Assembly: GCF_000428765.1 (NCBI RefSeq)
Contig: NZ_AUAO01000001.1
Location: 186,001 to 250,000 of the forward strand
Length of the DNA stretch: 64,000 nt
Reading direction: 5' to 3'
Origin: Brevundimonas aveniformis DSM 17977
GTDB taxonomy: Bacteria; Pseudomonadota; Alphaproteobacteria; Caulobacterales; Caulobacteraceae
Position numbers and translations under genes: made by a program. Position 1 is the first letter of the stretch. Each line of letters opens with the position of its first letter. Under the pieces are notes generated by a model. The model was not told the origin of the DNA, ran no database searches, and worked only from the letters and a program-made list of their open reading frames with translations. Positions 8,201 to 16,611 of this stretch are shown here, one piece after another.

Positions 8201-8754
8201 TGCCATTGACGCCCGAAGAGCTTCGCATCGAGCAACACCGCGTCAGGCGGCAAGCGGTTCGCGCCTTATTTTTCTGCGCCACGGTCTTAGTCCTCGCGCG
8301 CTGGTACTTGCCACTCGTCTGGACGTTCCCCGACGGATTGGCGGAGCGCATCGCATTCGCGCTCCAGGCAGCCGTCTTCGTCCTGCTGTGGGTTGTGATC
8401 GGGGTGCGGCTTGTAGCCAGCGGTCGATATCGCTTCGCCGAGGATTACCGGGGCTCAGCCTATGGCCCGCCCAGCCCAGCTTTGGCCATAAAGGTCGCCT
8501 TCCTCCAGAACACGCTTGAGCAGGCGGTCATGGCGATCGGGGCCTATCTGGCGCTGGCGACTCTTGCGCCCCGCGACGATCTCTCGCTGATCGTCGGCGG
8601 AGTCATCCTCTTTGCGATCGGACGCGCGACTTTCTTGCGCGGCTATCCGCACGGCGCCGGCGGCCGTGCTTTTGGTGTAGCCGTGACCGCTCTCCCGATG
8701 GTCGCTGCTTACGGATACGCAATCGTGCTAATGGCACTGAACTTGCTCAATTGA
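8197..8754 (+). CDS. MAPEG-family membrane protein
   Basis: A 185-residue protein with four hydrophobic helices. It carries the MAPEG-type segment 'FLQNTLEQAVMAIGAYLAL' in its middle and a late 'GRATFLRGYPHG', where family members have the R-x-x-x-x-G-Y motif. MAPEG proteins are glutathione-dependent membrane enzymes of eicosanoid and detoxification metabolism; bacterial members of this type have no defined substrate. The start overlaps the broken methyltransferase by four bases (ATGATGA), so it is the last gene of the metal operon. Nothing after it resembles a terminator before the junction with the defence region. Confidence 0.75.
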   Translation: MMPLTPEELRIEQHRVRRQAVRALFFCATVLVLARWYLPLVWTFPDGLAERIAFALQAAVFVLLWVVIGVRLVASGRYRFAEDYRGSAYGPPSPALAIKVAFLQNTLEQAVMAIGAYLALATLAPRDDLSLIVGGVILFAIGRATFLRGYPHGAGGRAFGVAVTALPMVAAYGYAIVLMALNLLN

Positions 8755-8811
8755 ACGGTAGGTGGGTCGTTCTGACGAGCCACTAGAATCGCTCGACGAG
8801 TTCCTGAGCTT

Positions 8812-11274
8812 TTGCGGAATGGCGCGCAACCTGCGTGGCGTCGTAGTGTTGGCCGGATACCGTCTCATCCACCTTATCCTGTGCATGGGGAAGCCGCCGA
8901 CGCCACGGTGCGGCAAGAGATCGAGAAGTTCGCGCACATCATCTTTTCGAGCAGTCCGGCGCAGCGCGAGTTCTGGATCGGCCAACGCGGCGTGACGATC
9001 GAGGAGCTGCGCACACGATATGACGGCTGCAAACCCTGCCTTCACGGCAGCGATTCCCATGACCAGAAATCCGTGGGCCAGCCCGTCGACAACCGCTTTT
9101 CGTGGATCAAGGGCGCCTTGGAGTTCGACACCCTCCGCCAAGCCTGCATCGATCCCGAGGGCCGCGCCTATGTCGGCGAACACCCGCCGCGCTCCGCGAT
9201 GCCGTCACAAGTGATCTCGCACGTTAGGATCGACTATGCGGATTGGGCGTCCACGCCGGACATTCCGCTCAATCCCGGCCTTGTCGCCGTCATCGGCGCT
9301 CGGGGCTCGGGCAAGACGGCCCTGGCCGACGTCATCGCGGCCGGCTGCGATGCGATCACGCCATCCGGATGGGACGCGGACGAAAACATCAGCCCATCCT
9401 TCCTGGCGCGTGCGCGACGGTTGATTGGCGACGCGACGACGACGCTGACCTGGGGCGGCGGCGCGACGGTTACGCGCGCACTCGATGGCAGCGACGCCAA
9501 CGGCCATATGTCGTTTCCGCGGGCCCGCTACCTGTCGCAGCAGTTCGTCGAGGAGCTTTGCTCGGCCAAAGGTGTGTCCGACGGCCTGGTCGACGAAATC
9601 GAGCGCGTGATCTTCGAATCGCATTCGCAGGACGATCGCGAATGGGCCCTCGACTTCGCTGAGTTGCGTGATCAGCAGACGTCACGGTTTCAGCAGGCGC
9701 GCGAGCGCGAGGCCGAGGCGATCTCAGACATCTCGGATCGCATCGCCACCGAGTTAGAGAAAGAGAGCCTCGTCGTCTCGTTGACCACCCAGGTCGGCCA
9801 GAAGAAGAAGTTGATCGCAGATTATACGACGGACCGCGCGAAGCTCGTGGTCAAGGGCACCGAAGCTCAGGTCGCCCGCCATACCCAACTCAGCGAGGCG
9901 GCCCAAAAGCTCCGAAACAAGATCCAGAGCTACGGCAATCAGCGCCGCACCTTTGTAGCCCTGCAGGACGAAGTCCGCAGCATGCGGGCTACGGGCGCGC
10001 CCGAGATGCTTCGACAGGCCCAGGCACGCCATACCAATAGCGGCCTCGACGCCAAGCAGTGGGACGACTTCCTGCTGATCTACAAGGGCGACGTGGACAA
10101 AAGCCTGACCGCATACGTCGCCTGGGCGGACGGCAAAGTTCGCGAACTCAATGGCGTTCCGCCCGTGCCCGGCGATCCGAACGTCCCGCTGATCGCCGAT
10201 ACTGCCGACATCACGACGCTGCCGCTTGCGCCGATCGCCGCCGAGATGACCCGCCTCGAAGCGCTGTTCAGCGCTGACAAGCTGGTGCGCGATCAATACG
10301 CGGCATTGACTGCGCGCATCGCGCAGGAGAATTCGGCGTGTCAGACCCTCGAAACCCGCCTTACCGATGCGCAGGGTGCCGCCGCGCGGCGCAAGGATCT
10401 CCAGACCGAGCGCGATGATACCTATGGCCGGGTTTTCGAGGCGATCATCAGTGAACAGAACGCGCTCGCGGGGCTCTACGCGCCCCTGATGGCGCGCCTT
10501 GCCGCTTCGTCGGGGACGCTAAAGAAGCTTAGCTTCTCAGTCCGACGGATCGCCGACGTTCAGGCTTGGGGAACCTTCGCGGAGGAAGAGCTTCTCGACC
10601 GTCGCAAGACCGGACCCTTCTACGGGCGCGGTTCGCTGATCGCCGCGGCCATGGAAGCGCTCAAGCCGGCGTGGGAAACTGGATCGGCGGCCGAGGTCCA
10701 AGCTGCCATGATGGCCTTCATGGCGAAATACCTCGGAGACCTTCTGTCCCATGCGCCTTATGCGCCGACGCAGCAGACCGAATTCCGGGCTTGGTCGAAA
10801 CAGTTCGCGCACTGGCTTTTCGGCACCGACCACATCACCGTCCGGTACGAGATCTCCTATGACGGCGTGGACATCCGCAAGCTCTCACCCGGCACGCGCG
10901 GTATCGTGCTGCTGTTGCTCTACTTGGCGCTCGACGATTCCGATGATCGGCCGCTGATCATCGACCAGCCTGAGGAGAACCTCGATCCGAAGTCCGTATT
11001 CGACGAGCTGGTCGCGCTCTTCATTGCCGCGAAGGCGAAGCGACAGGTGATCATGGTCACGCACAACGCCAACCTCGTGATCAACACAGACGCGGATCAG
11101 ATCATCGTCGCCGAAGCAGGGCCGCATCCATCGGGCGGCCTGCCCCCGATCAGCTACGTGGCGGGTGGGCTGGAAAATGCTGCAATCCGCAAGGCGGTCT
11201 GCGACATCCTCGAAGGCGGCGAAGCCGCCTTCCGCGAGCGCGCCCGGCGTCTCCGCGTCCGCCTCGAACGATAG
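8812..11274 (+). CDS. TrlF-like SMC/AAA ATPase, PHP domain truncated at the 5' end
   Basis: About 790 recognisable residues of a TrlF-family protein (PHP domain followed by an SMC-like ATPase). The retained PHP tail includes 'KPCLHGSDSHD'. Walker A is GARGSGKT (about 163-170 from the nominal start). A coiled coil rich in Glu and Arg spans about 290-410. The ABC-type end has LSPGTRG, 'LIIDQPEENLD' and the switch His in 'VTHNAN'. Homology seems to begin near position 8890; the first part of PHP (roughly 220-250 residues) is missing. The frame is open only from 8776, and the TTG at 8812 is just the first possible start. It is the first gene of a five-gene operon. Confidence 0.78.
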   Translation: MRNGAQPAWRRSVGRIPSHPPYPVHGEAADATVRQEIEKFAHIIFSSSPAQREFWIGQRGVTIEELRTRYDGCKPCLHGSDSHDQKSVGQPVDNRFSWIKGALEFDTLRQACIDPEGRAYVGEHPPRSAMPSQVISHVRIDYADWASTPDIPLNPGLVAVIGARGSGKTALADVIAAGCDAITPSGWDADENISPSFLARARRLIGDATTTLTWGGGATVTRALDGSDANGHMSFPRARYLSQQFVEELCSAKGVSDGLVDEIERVIFESHSQDDREWALDFAELRDQQTSRFQQAREREAEAISDISDRIATELEKESLVVSLTTQVGQKKKLIADYTTDRAKLVVKGTEAQVARHTQLSEAAQKLRNKIQSYGNQRRTFVALQDEVRSMRATGAPEMLRQAQARHTNSGLDAKQWDDFLLIYKGDVDKSLTAYVAWADGKVRELNGVPPVPGDPNVPLIADTADITTLPLAPIAAEMTRLEALFSADKLVRDQYAALTARIAQENSACQTLETRLTDAQGAAARRKDLQTERDDTYGRVFEAIISEQNALAGLYAPLMARLAASSGTLKKLSFSVRRIADVQAWGTFAEEELLDRRKTGPFYGRGSLIAAAMEALKPAWETGSAAEVQAAMMAFMAKYLGDLLSHAPYAPTQQTEFRAWSKQFAHWLFGTDHITVRYEISYDGVDIRKLSPGTRGIVLLLLYLALDDSDDRPLIIDQPEENLDPKSVFDELVALFIAAKAKRQVIMVTHNANLVINTDADQIIVAEAGPHPSGGLPPISYVAGGLENAAIRKAVCDILEGGEAAFRERARRLRVRLER

Positions 11275-11283
11275 GACAGCGAG

Positions 11284-11970
11284 ATGGCCGAACGCGACAT
11301 CGCCATCTCCGATACGCGACAGCCTCTCGGCCCGCTGGCGGAGCGCGGCTGGTCTCTTCATTGCGGCGAAGGCGTGGACGCCGACGCGACAGTGAGCGAG
11401 TTGAGCAAGCTCGGCGATCGCCTCGGCACTCGCGTTCCCGGCCGCGCTGGCTCACTCGAAGAGGTCATCGAGCCTCAAGGCACCGACGATGCGCATCCAC
11501 GATCCTTGAGCGCCCGCTACGGTCTGGGCGCCCTTCCGTTCCACACGGAGCTCAGCCACCGCACCAGACCATGCCGCTACCTTCTCCTCGGGTGTATCGA
11601 CCCAGGGGCGCTAACTGCCGCAACAATCCTCCTCGACTGGCGAACGCTCGGCTTTTCATCGCAAGAGCTTGACCTTCTCGAAGGAACGGCGGTGCTCGTT
11701 CGTAGCGGCCGGCGTTCCTTCTACGCGACGATCCTCGCGCCAGGTGGAGTCTTCCTGCGATACGATCCCAGCTGTCTCGAAGCCGTGGACAAGCGTGGCC
11801 GCATCGCCTTGGCGCTGGTCGAGGACCGGATCGCCGCCGGTTCGCCCCAAGTCCACCACTGGCACCGGGCCGACATCCTCATCATCGACAACTGGCGCGT
11901 CCTTCACGGGCGCAGCTCGTCGGACCGAGGGTCCGGCAGGCGCCTCGCAAGGATTCTCATTGATGCCTGA
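11284..11970 (+). CDS. TauD/TfdA-like Fe(II)/2-oxoglutarate oxygenase in defence operon
   Basis: A 228-residue protein with the facial triad of TauD/TfdA dioxygenases: H87-x-E89 in 'LPFHTELSH' (Glu replacing the usual Asp), H208 in 'NWRVLHGR', and Arg near 219-223 for 2-oxoglutarate. The double-stranded beta-helix core is present, but the protein is about 50-60 residues shorter than housekeeping TauD. It begins ten bases after the TrlF-like gene and overlaps the HEPN gene by eight bases. Family chemistry is hydroxylation of small molecules or macromolecules. Its place among nuclease-type proteins suggests a nucleic-acid or nucleotide target, which is inference. Confidence 0.72.
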   Translation: MAERDIAISDTRQPLGPLAERGWSLHCGEGVDADATVSELSKLGDRLGTRVPGRAGSLEEVIEPQGTDDAHPRSLSARYGLGALPFHTELSHRTRPCRYLLLGCIDPGALTAATILLDWRTLGFSSQELDLLEGTAVLVRSGRRSFYATILAPGGVFLRYDPSCLEAVDKRGRIALALVEDRIAAGSPQVHHWHRADILIIDNWRVLHGRSSSDRGSGRRLARILIDA

Positions 11971-12901
11971 CGACATCTTCATCGCCATAAACGGCGACGC
12001 GCTTCATGCAAAATCGAAGGTCTACGTCGGCCGCGCGCTGGCCCGCAAAGGCGCCGGCGATCTCGACGAGTATCAGCTCTGGGCGTCCCTCGCGCTCGAG
12101 CTGCTCGGCAAGGCCGCACTCGCGCGCAAGCATCCGAGCCTCGTCGTCGATCCGACGCACTGGCAGTCGATGTTCGTCGCCGCCGGCATCAACGTCACGA
12201 CGGACGTGAAGACGATCACCGCCAAGACCTTGTTCGAACGCATGGCCCATCTCGTTCCTCGCTTCGACAAGACGGTCCAGAAATTCTGCCAGGACATTGC
12301 CGAGCGCCGAAACTCCGAGCTGCACTCGGCCGATCTTCCGTTCCGGACAATGCGACTCGACGCCTGGGAGGCACGCTATTGGCATGCGTGCGACACGATC
12401 TTGCACCAGATGAGCTCATCCTTGGAGCAGTGGCTCGGCGCGGCCGATGCAAAGGCGCCTCGCCAGCTTCTCGATGAAGCCGCCAAGGCCCTTGCGGCCG
12501 CTGTCAAGCTGCGCGTCGAGGCCGCCCGGGAGCAATTCGAGGCGTTAAAGAAGGCAGAGCGCGAACGCCTTACGGCCGAAGCGGAATTGCGCAAACCGCA
12601 GCACCAGACGGGAATCTTCAAGGGCCGCTACGACGAGATCTGGGCGGAGAGCTGCCCGGCCTGCAAATGCCGGGCCTTCATGACCGGCGAGCAAACCGGC
12701 GAAGACATCAGTGAGGAGCGCGATGAGCATGCGATCTGGGAAGTCGTCGACCGCGAGTTCGTCGGTGAAGAGTTTCGCTGCCCGACATGCGATTTGACGT
12801 TGATGGGAAGCGACGAAATCGACGCCTCGGGCCTGAACTACATCCATGAGGACCAACAAGAACGTGAGATGGAATACGAGCCGGACTACGGGAATGACTG
12901 A
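11963..12901 (+). CDS. HEPN-domain protein with C-terminal zinc ribbon
   Basis: A 312-residue soluble protein I cannot assign to a named family. The helical N-terminal half carries R116-N-S-E-L-H121, the R-x4-H motif of HEPN ribonucleases, in the context 'RRNSELHSADLPF'. A Glu/Lys/Ala-rich helix (about 165-212) links to a zinc ribbon with CPACKC (231-236) and CPTC (273-276). The tail is acidic. HEPN proteins are typically RNases of toxin or abortive-infection systems. The ATG lies inside the end of the oxygenase gene, showing translational coupling. The long open frame upstream of 11963 is out of phase with the oxygenase and is not coding. Confidence 0.72.
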   Translation: MPDDIFIAINGDALHAKSKVYVGRALARKGAGDLDEYQLWASLALELLGKAALARKHPSLVVDPTHWQSMFVAAGINVTTDVKTITAKTLFERMAHLVPRFDKTVQKFCQDIAERRNSELHSADLPFRTMRLDAWEARYWHACDTILHQMSSSLEQWLGAADAKAPRQLLDEAAKALAAAVKLRVEAAREQFEALKKAERERLTAEAELRKPQHQTGIFKGRYDEIWAESCPACKCRAFMTGEQTGEDISEERDEHAIWEVVDREFVGEEFRCPTCDLTLMGSDEIDASGLNYIHEDQQEREMEYEPDYGND

Positions 12902-12935
12902 TGGCCAATGGAGTCAGACGCAACGGGGCAGGCCT

Positions 12936-13481
12936 ATGCCGGTTTACTTCATAGGCGAGGATGAAAACGGGTGCTCACCCATCAAGGTCGGTCTCGCGAA
13001 GGACATTGGCCGGCGGAAGAGCGACCTGCAGACCGGCAATCCGCTTGCACTCAAACTCCTCGGTTGGATCACGTCGGCCGACGATTTCGAGACCGAGCGC
13101 GATCTGCATCGTCGCCTCGCTTCCCGACGCTGCCGCGGCGAGTGGTTTTGCATCGAGCCGGCCGACGTCCTGCCGTCCCTGATGGAGGTCGGACAGCGCG
13201 GTTTCGTCGCGAAGAATGCCGATGCCTTCGAGATCACCGGCTACGATCGCGACGCCATCCCTGAATATCTCGGCGTGTGGGAATGGGCCTACCTCGAAAT
13301 CGACGAATGCTGTCCCTTCTGCGGATGCCTGTGCGGCATGCATTTTCAGGAGGCCTCGCAGATGTACTACTGCATCCAGTGCGACACGCTCACCGATTTC
13401 TCGGAACTGTCCCCGGATGACTACGACGGGCCAGAGGACTGGGTACCCTCAAGACCAACAACGAGTGGGGGCATAACATGA
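12936..13481 (+). CDS. T5orf172-type GIY-YIG protein with zinc finger
   Basis: A 181-residue protein. The N-terminal domain reads 'PVYFIGEDENGCSPIKVGLA', then 'DIGRRKSDLQTGNP' (catalytic Arg region), then 'ETERDLHRRLASRRCRGEWF' with the Glu and the Arg/Phe typical of the T5orf172/Mug113 branch of GIY-YIG nucleases. The C-terminal part holds CPFCGC and 'YYCIQC', a probable zinc site. The start at 12936 directly precedes the domain; an ATG at 12894 overlapping the previous stop would add 14 unremarkable residues. It overlaps the next gene by four bases. It is probably a DNA-cleaving or DNA-binding component of the operon. Confidence 0.74.
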   Translation: MPVYFIGEDENGCSPIKVGLAKDIGRRKSDLQTGNPLALKLLGWITSADDFETERDLHRRLASRRCRGEWFCIEPADVLPSLMEVGQRGFVAKNADAFEITGYDRDAIPEYLGVWEWAYLEIDECCPFCGCLCGMHFQEASQMYYCIQCDTLTDFSELSPDDYDGPEDWVPSRPTTSGGIT

Positions 13482-13978
13482 GCATACAATGGCTGTTGGC
13501 GCGAGCACCGGGATTCCACGCGCTGCCCGACGAGGACCGCGCGGCGATCTTCAACTTCACCTTCCTGTGGAGCCTGTTCGAGGCCCAGGTCATGGGCAAT
13601 TTTGCGCGCCCGGATCTCATCTGCGTGAAGGCAGACGAGTGGCGAGACGCGGGTACGCTCGACGCCGACCACTATGAAGGAGAGCTGGCCTACTTTCGGC
13701 AGCGCTACTTCGCTGACGGGCAGTTCACCCCACACTTCGCCTACCTGAATCTTCGCCCAGCCGATCAGCCCGACCTAGTCCGGTCGGTCCTCGAAGGAAG
13801 CAACGACGACCCGCGCGATCGCCTGCTGACCGTGCTGATGATCGTCTGGCGCTTTCGCAACAATCTGTTCCACGGCGAGAAGTGGGCTTACCAGCTCCAG
13901 GACCAGCTCCCGAACTTCACCCACGCCAACGCAGTGTTGATGCGGCTCCTCGAACGGCATGGGCAGTTGGCAGGCTGA
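13478..13978 (+). CDS. HEPN-like protein, last gene of the defence operon
   Basis: A 166-residue, mostly helical protein of no named family that I recognise. It contains 'VWRFRNNLFHGEKW', with R127-N-N-L-F-H132. This R-x4-H motif followed by Gly-Glu-Lys is typical of HEPN-fold proteins. It overlaps the GIY-YIG gene by four bases (ATGA), so it belongs to the same transcript as the TrlF-like ATPase. The 282 bases after it up to the convergent operon contain no gene; a 6-base dyad (13976-13981 with 14002-14007) lacks a T-run and is not a convincing terminator. Confidence 0.65.
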   Translation: MSIQWLLARAPGFHALPDEDRAAIFNFTFLWSLFEAQVMGNFARPDLICVKADEWRDAGTLDADHYEGELAYFRQRYFADGQFTPHFAYLNLRPADQPDLVRSVLEGSNDDPRDRLLTVLMIVWRFRNNLFHGEKWAYQLQDQLPNFTHANAVLMRLLERHGQLAG

Positions 13979-14260
13979 CGGCCCCAAGCGCTCGGGAGTT
14001 TCCGTCAATGCGGCTCGTCCGAATAGATCCTACCCACCATTTGTCCATGCGAGTTTGGCCCCGAGCGAACTCGAATGCGGACCTTCCCAACGTCGGCTAA
14101 GAGCCCAAAGGCGACACTAAGGGATCCACGGCGCGAAGGTCCGAAATGGGCTCATAGCGGCGGTTCAAAGCGTCCGCTCTCGGCACCAGGCGTCGGCGCT
14201 GCCGGATAGGCTGGGACTTATGCGGCCTTCTGGAGCGCCCCCTTTGGGCATCGAACCGCA

Positions 14261-15043
14261 CTACTGAATTCTCAGATCACTCTTCATCCACTGGCGCGGA
14301 GGCTGGCCTGCCGGACGCAGCGGGCAGTTTATCATCGTACCGCAACAAGGCTGCCCTTGCTCTGATTTCCAATAGCGATCGAGGGCCCGTCGACGGTGCA
14401 GCTCCATAGCCACTAGCCGAGCGATAGCCGCCCGCCGCTCGCACTCGCCCCAAAGAATCCGTCTGCGTCGCCGTCCTCGCGTTTTTTCACAGCCACGCGG
14501 GCAAGGAGCGCGCCCGTTGATCGGAGTCCCGTCATCCTTGGCTACACGCGTCGTTGGATTCGTGATCCAAGACGGGAGTCCTGCATGAGCGCGCCGGTAT
14601 TCCTCGCCGAACCCCAGCTCGTCGGCGAGCCGTTGCGCCGCTCGCTGCCATTCACCGGCGTGGCCATGGTCGAGCGCATGAGCGTCGGGCCAAAGGCCCG
14701 TTTCGTCTGCGAGGGACTGCAACTGCAGCCATTGTTCAAGATGCGCCCACCAGATCCGAGCTTCGTCGATCGACCCTGCCCCGAGCGCATCGAGACCGAG
14801 ACAGAAGGTCCGGTCCCTCTGGATGTGGCGCTCCGCGCACCGGCCGGGTAGTCGCGTGCCGGGGACGGGCTCGGACACCGCGATCCGGTCGCCATCCGTT
14901 CGCAGGATGAGGGCAAGCCCACCCTGCGCCCAGACGGTGTCCGCGGGGCGGGCGACGCCAGACAAGGCGTCCGGAGCCGACTGGGGTTCCGCCGTGAACC
15001 AAGCCGGCGTCGTCATTTCCAGAAAGACCAGCCTCTGAGGCAT
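14261..15043 (-). CDS. Cysteine-rich protein of the Pycsar operon (E2-associated type)
   Basis: A 260-residue protein with eight conserved-looking cysteines: C69 and C81 in 'CAERHIQRDRTFC', C181 and C185 in CPRGC, C201, C233-C234 and C240. The block 'ERHIQRDRTFCLGLD' followed by a Trp-rich stretch and 'LDHGHAGEWQ' resembles the cysteine-rich proteins known beside prokaryotic E2-like (ubiquitin-conjugation-like) genes. That comparison is from memory and unverified. The ATG is on the last base of the cyclase stop (TGATG), so it is coupled to the cyclase. The frame stays open upstream to 15283, but that part overlaps the cyclase and is rejected. Its role in the defence system is unknown. Confidence 0.68.
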   Translation of the reverse strand: MPQRLVFLEMTTPAWFTAEPQSAPDALSGVARPADTVWAQGGLALILRTDGDRIAVSEPVPGTRLPGRCAERHIQRDRTFCLGLDALGAGSIDEARIWWAHLEQWLQLQSLADETGLWPDAHALDHGHAGEWQRAAQRLADELGFGEEYRRAHAGLPSWITNPTTRVAKDDGTPINGRAPCPRGCEKTRGRRRRRILWGECERRAAIARLVAMELHRRRALDRYWKSEQGQPCCGTMINCPLRPAGQPPRQWMKSDLRIQ

Positions 15044-16596
15044 CAGCGATTGTGGGCCTGTACCAACGGGCCGGCGATTGACCCGATGTTGGCCGGCGCC
15101 ACGCCCTTCACCAGACGGACTGCGTTCGGATATGTGAGGTTCGAAACCGTCCTGGATCCACGCAGTGCCTGTCGGACGGCGAGACCCGCCGCGTCGAAAG
15201 CCCCCTCTCCGAAAACGGTCCCGCGTCCATCGCAGGTCCGCTGCAGACGTTCGGACTCGCAGGTCGCCGCGCTGGTCACGCAACGTACGCCGGAGGCACC
15301 ACGCAGGCCAATGCGGCAGGCCGGGGTCGTCCCGTAATCCACGCCGATCGCCAGTCCGAGATCTTCAATTCCCGGGAGCTCCGCCTTGCACAGCAGGAAG
15401 GACGAGCGAAGCGCACCGGCCAGCAGGAATGCGGTGTCGATGGTCTTGGTCGGGTCGACCGCGCTGGCGTCGCCCTCCGCAACAACGGCCTTCAGGCAAT
15501 CGCCGATGAAGCGCACCTTGCGTCCATCGAAGTCCTCCCGGACTGTGGCGGCGAACTCGCCGCGCATGACGTGAAGGTTGGCCACGGCCTGATTGACGCG
15601 GCCGCTCGCCAAGCTCACATCGACATAGTCGGTGAAGCCGTCGAGGTCCGCGAACAATGCCGCCATGGCCATCAGCACTGATCGGCTCGGCACCAGGAGC
15701 TTGAAGTCCAGCGTCTTCAGAGGCGGCGTGTGTTGGTGGAAGTTGAATACCGGCAGGCTGCCTTGCGATTCCGCTACGGCCAGTTCGACATCGTATTTGG
15801 CGATTTCGTCATCGGCCGCTTCCTGCAACGTCCTGAACCCGCCAGCGGCGCGAGTTGAACCACTGCGGCGCACCAAATCTTCGAACGGGTCAAGCCCTTG
15901 GGCCGCGGTGAAGCTTAGCGGCGCGAGAGCCCGGCGGACCCGTTCGCTAAGATGGATACCCGGCAGCCCGCACGCAGCCAAATGGGCGGCATGGTTGGCG
16001 GGCCGGCCGATGAACAGGGGCTCGTGCTCGTCGCCACGGCCGCTATTGATAGCAACGGCGCGACCAGCATCGATGCCAATGGCGACGCGGGTCTCGTAGC
16101 GCCCGTTGAAGCGCCCGCCCATCCGCGCGACCATGGCGATGATCGTACGCGCAAAGGCCACTGCGCGACCGATCCGCTCGAGGGCGTTGTCGGCTCCCGT
16201 CGGCGTCAACACCACGGCGTGCAGGCGCGCGCCGTGGAAGTCGACACGCTGCAGACCGAAGGCCTCAATCAGGCGATCGGACCCGCCGTAGTAGAGGTGA
16301 AGGAAGGTCAGGGCCCGGCGGTAAGCCGCCTCTGTATCGCGCTCAGATGACAGCTGGGTGCTGAAATCCATCAGTTCGACGTAGACATGAACGCCGTCCG
16401 TGAGAACCGCCCGGTTCCGCGGAATATCGACGATCGCGGCGGCGGAGGCCTCCGTCAGCATCATAGCCTTTGCCAGCGCCTCGCGACGGCGGGGCATGTA
16501 GTCGCGTTCGAATTCCTCGACCTGGATATCGGTCTCGGGCACATTGTTCTGGAAGCGACGAATGCGCTCCCGGCTTTTTTCTTCAGTCCAGCTCAT
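15043..16596 (-). CDS. pycC: Pycsar pyrimidine nucleotide cyclase
   Basis: A 517-residue protein with a class III nucleotide cyclase fold. The C-terminal copy has 'LFADLDGFTDYVD' with metal-binding D317, and 'VRFIGDCLKA' with D366, matching the two-metal site. The N-terminal half holds a degenerate copy ('VYVELMDFSTQL', residues 72-82) without the second Asp. It lies 15 bases after a gene encoding a cyclic-nucleotide-binding TIR protein. This pairing defines Pycsar, in which phage infection triggers cCMP or cUMP synthesis. Which base is used cannot be read here. Confidence rests on both the fold and the partner. Confidence 0.88.
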   Translation of the reverse strand: MSWTEEKSRERIRRFQNNVPETDIQVEEFERDYMPRRREALAKAMMLTEASAAAIVDIPRNRAVLTDGVHVYVELMDFSTQLSSERDTEAAYRRALTFLHLYYGGSDRLIEAFGLQRVDFHGARLHAVVLTPTGADNALERIGRAVAFARTIIAMVARMGGRFNGRYETRVAIGIDAGRAVAINSGRGDEHEPLFIGRPANHAAHLAACGLPGIHLSERVRRALAPLSFTAAQGLDPFEDLVRRSGSTRAAGGFRTLQEAADDEIAKYDVELAVAESQGSLPVFNFHQHTPPLKTLDFKLLVPSRSVLMAMAALFADLDGFTDYVDVSLASGRVNQAVANLHVMRGEFAATVREDFDGRKVRFIGDCLKAVVAEGDASAVDPTKTIDTAFLLAGALRSSFLLCKAELPGIEDLGLAIGVDYGTTPACRIGLRGASGVRCVTSAATCESERLQRTCDGRGTVFGEGAFDAAGLAVRQALRGSRTVSNLTYPNAVRLVKGVAPANIGSIAGPLVQAHNR

Positions 16597-16611
16597 GGGT
16601 TTTCTTGATGC

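Noticed and set aside
8762..8995. Short plus-strand frame in the junction before the TrlF-like gene
   Set aside because: It crosses into the ATPase reading frame, shows no family, and has no ribosome site. It is probably debris at the breakpoint.
14001..14260. A terminator for the HEPN operon
   Set aside because: The only dyad has six base pairs, a 20-base loop and no T-run.
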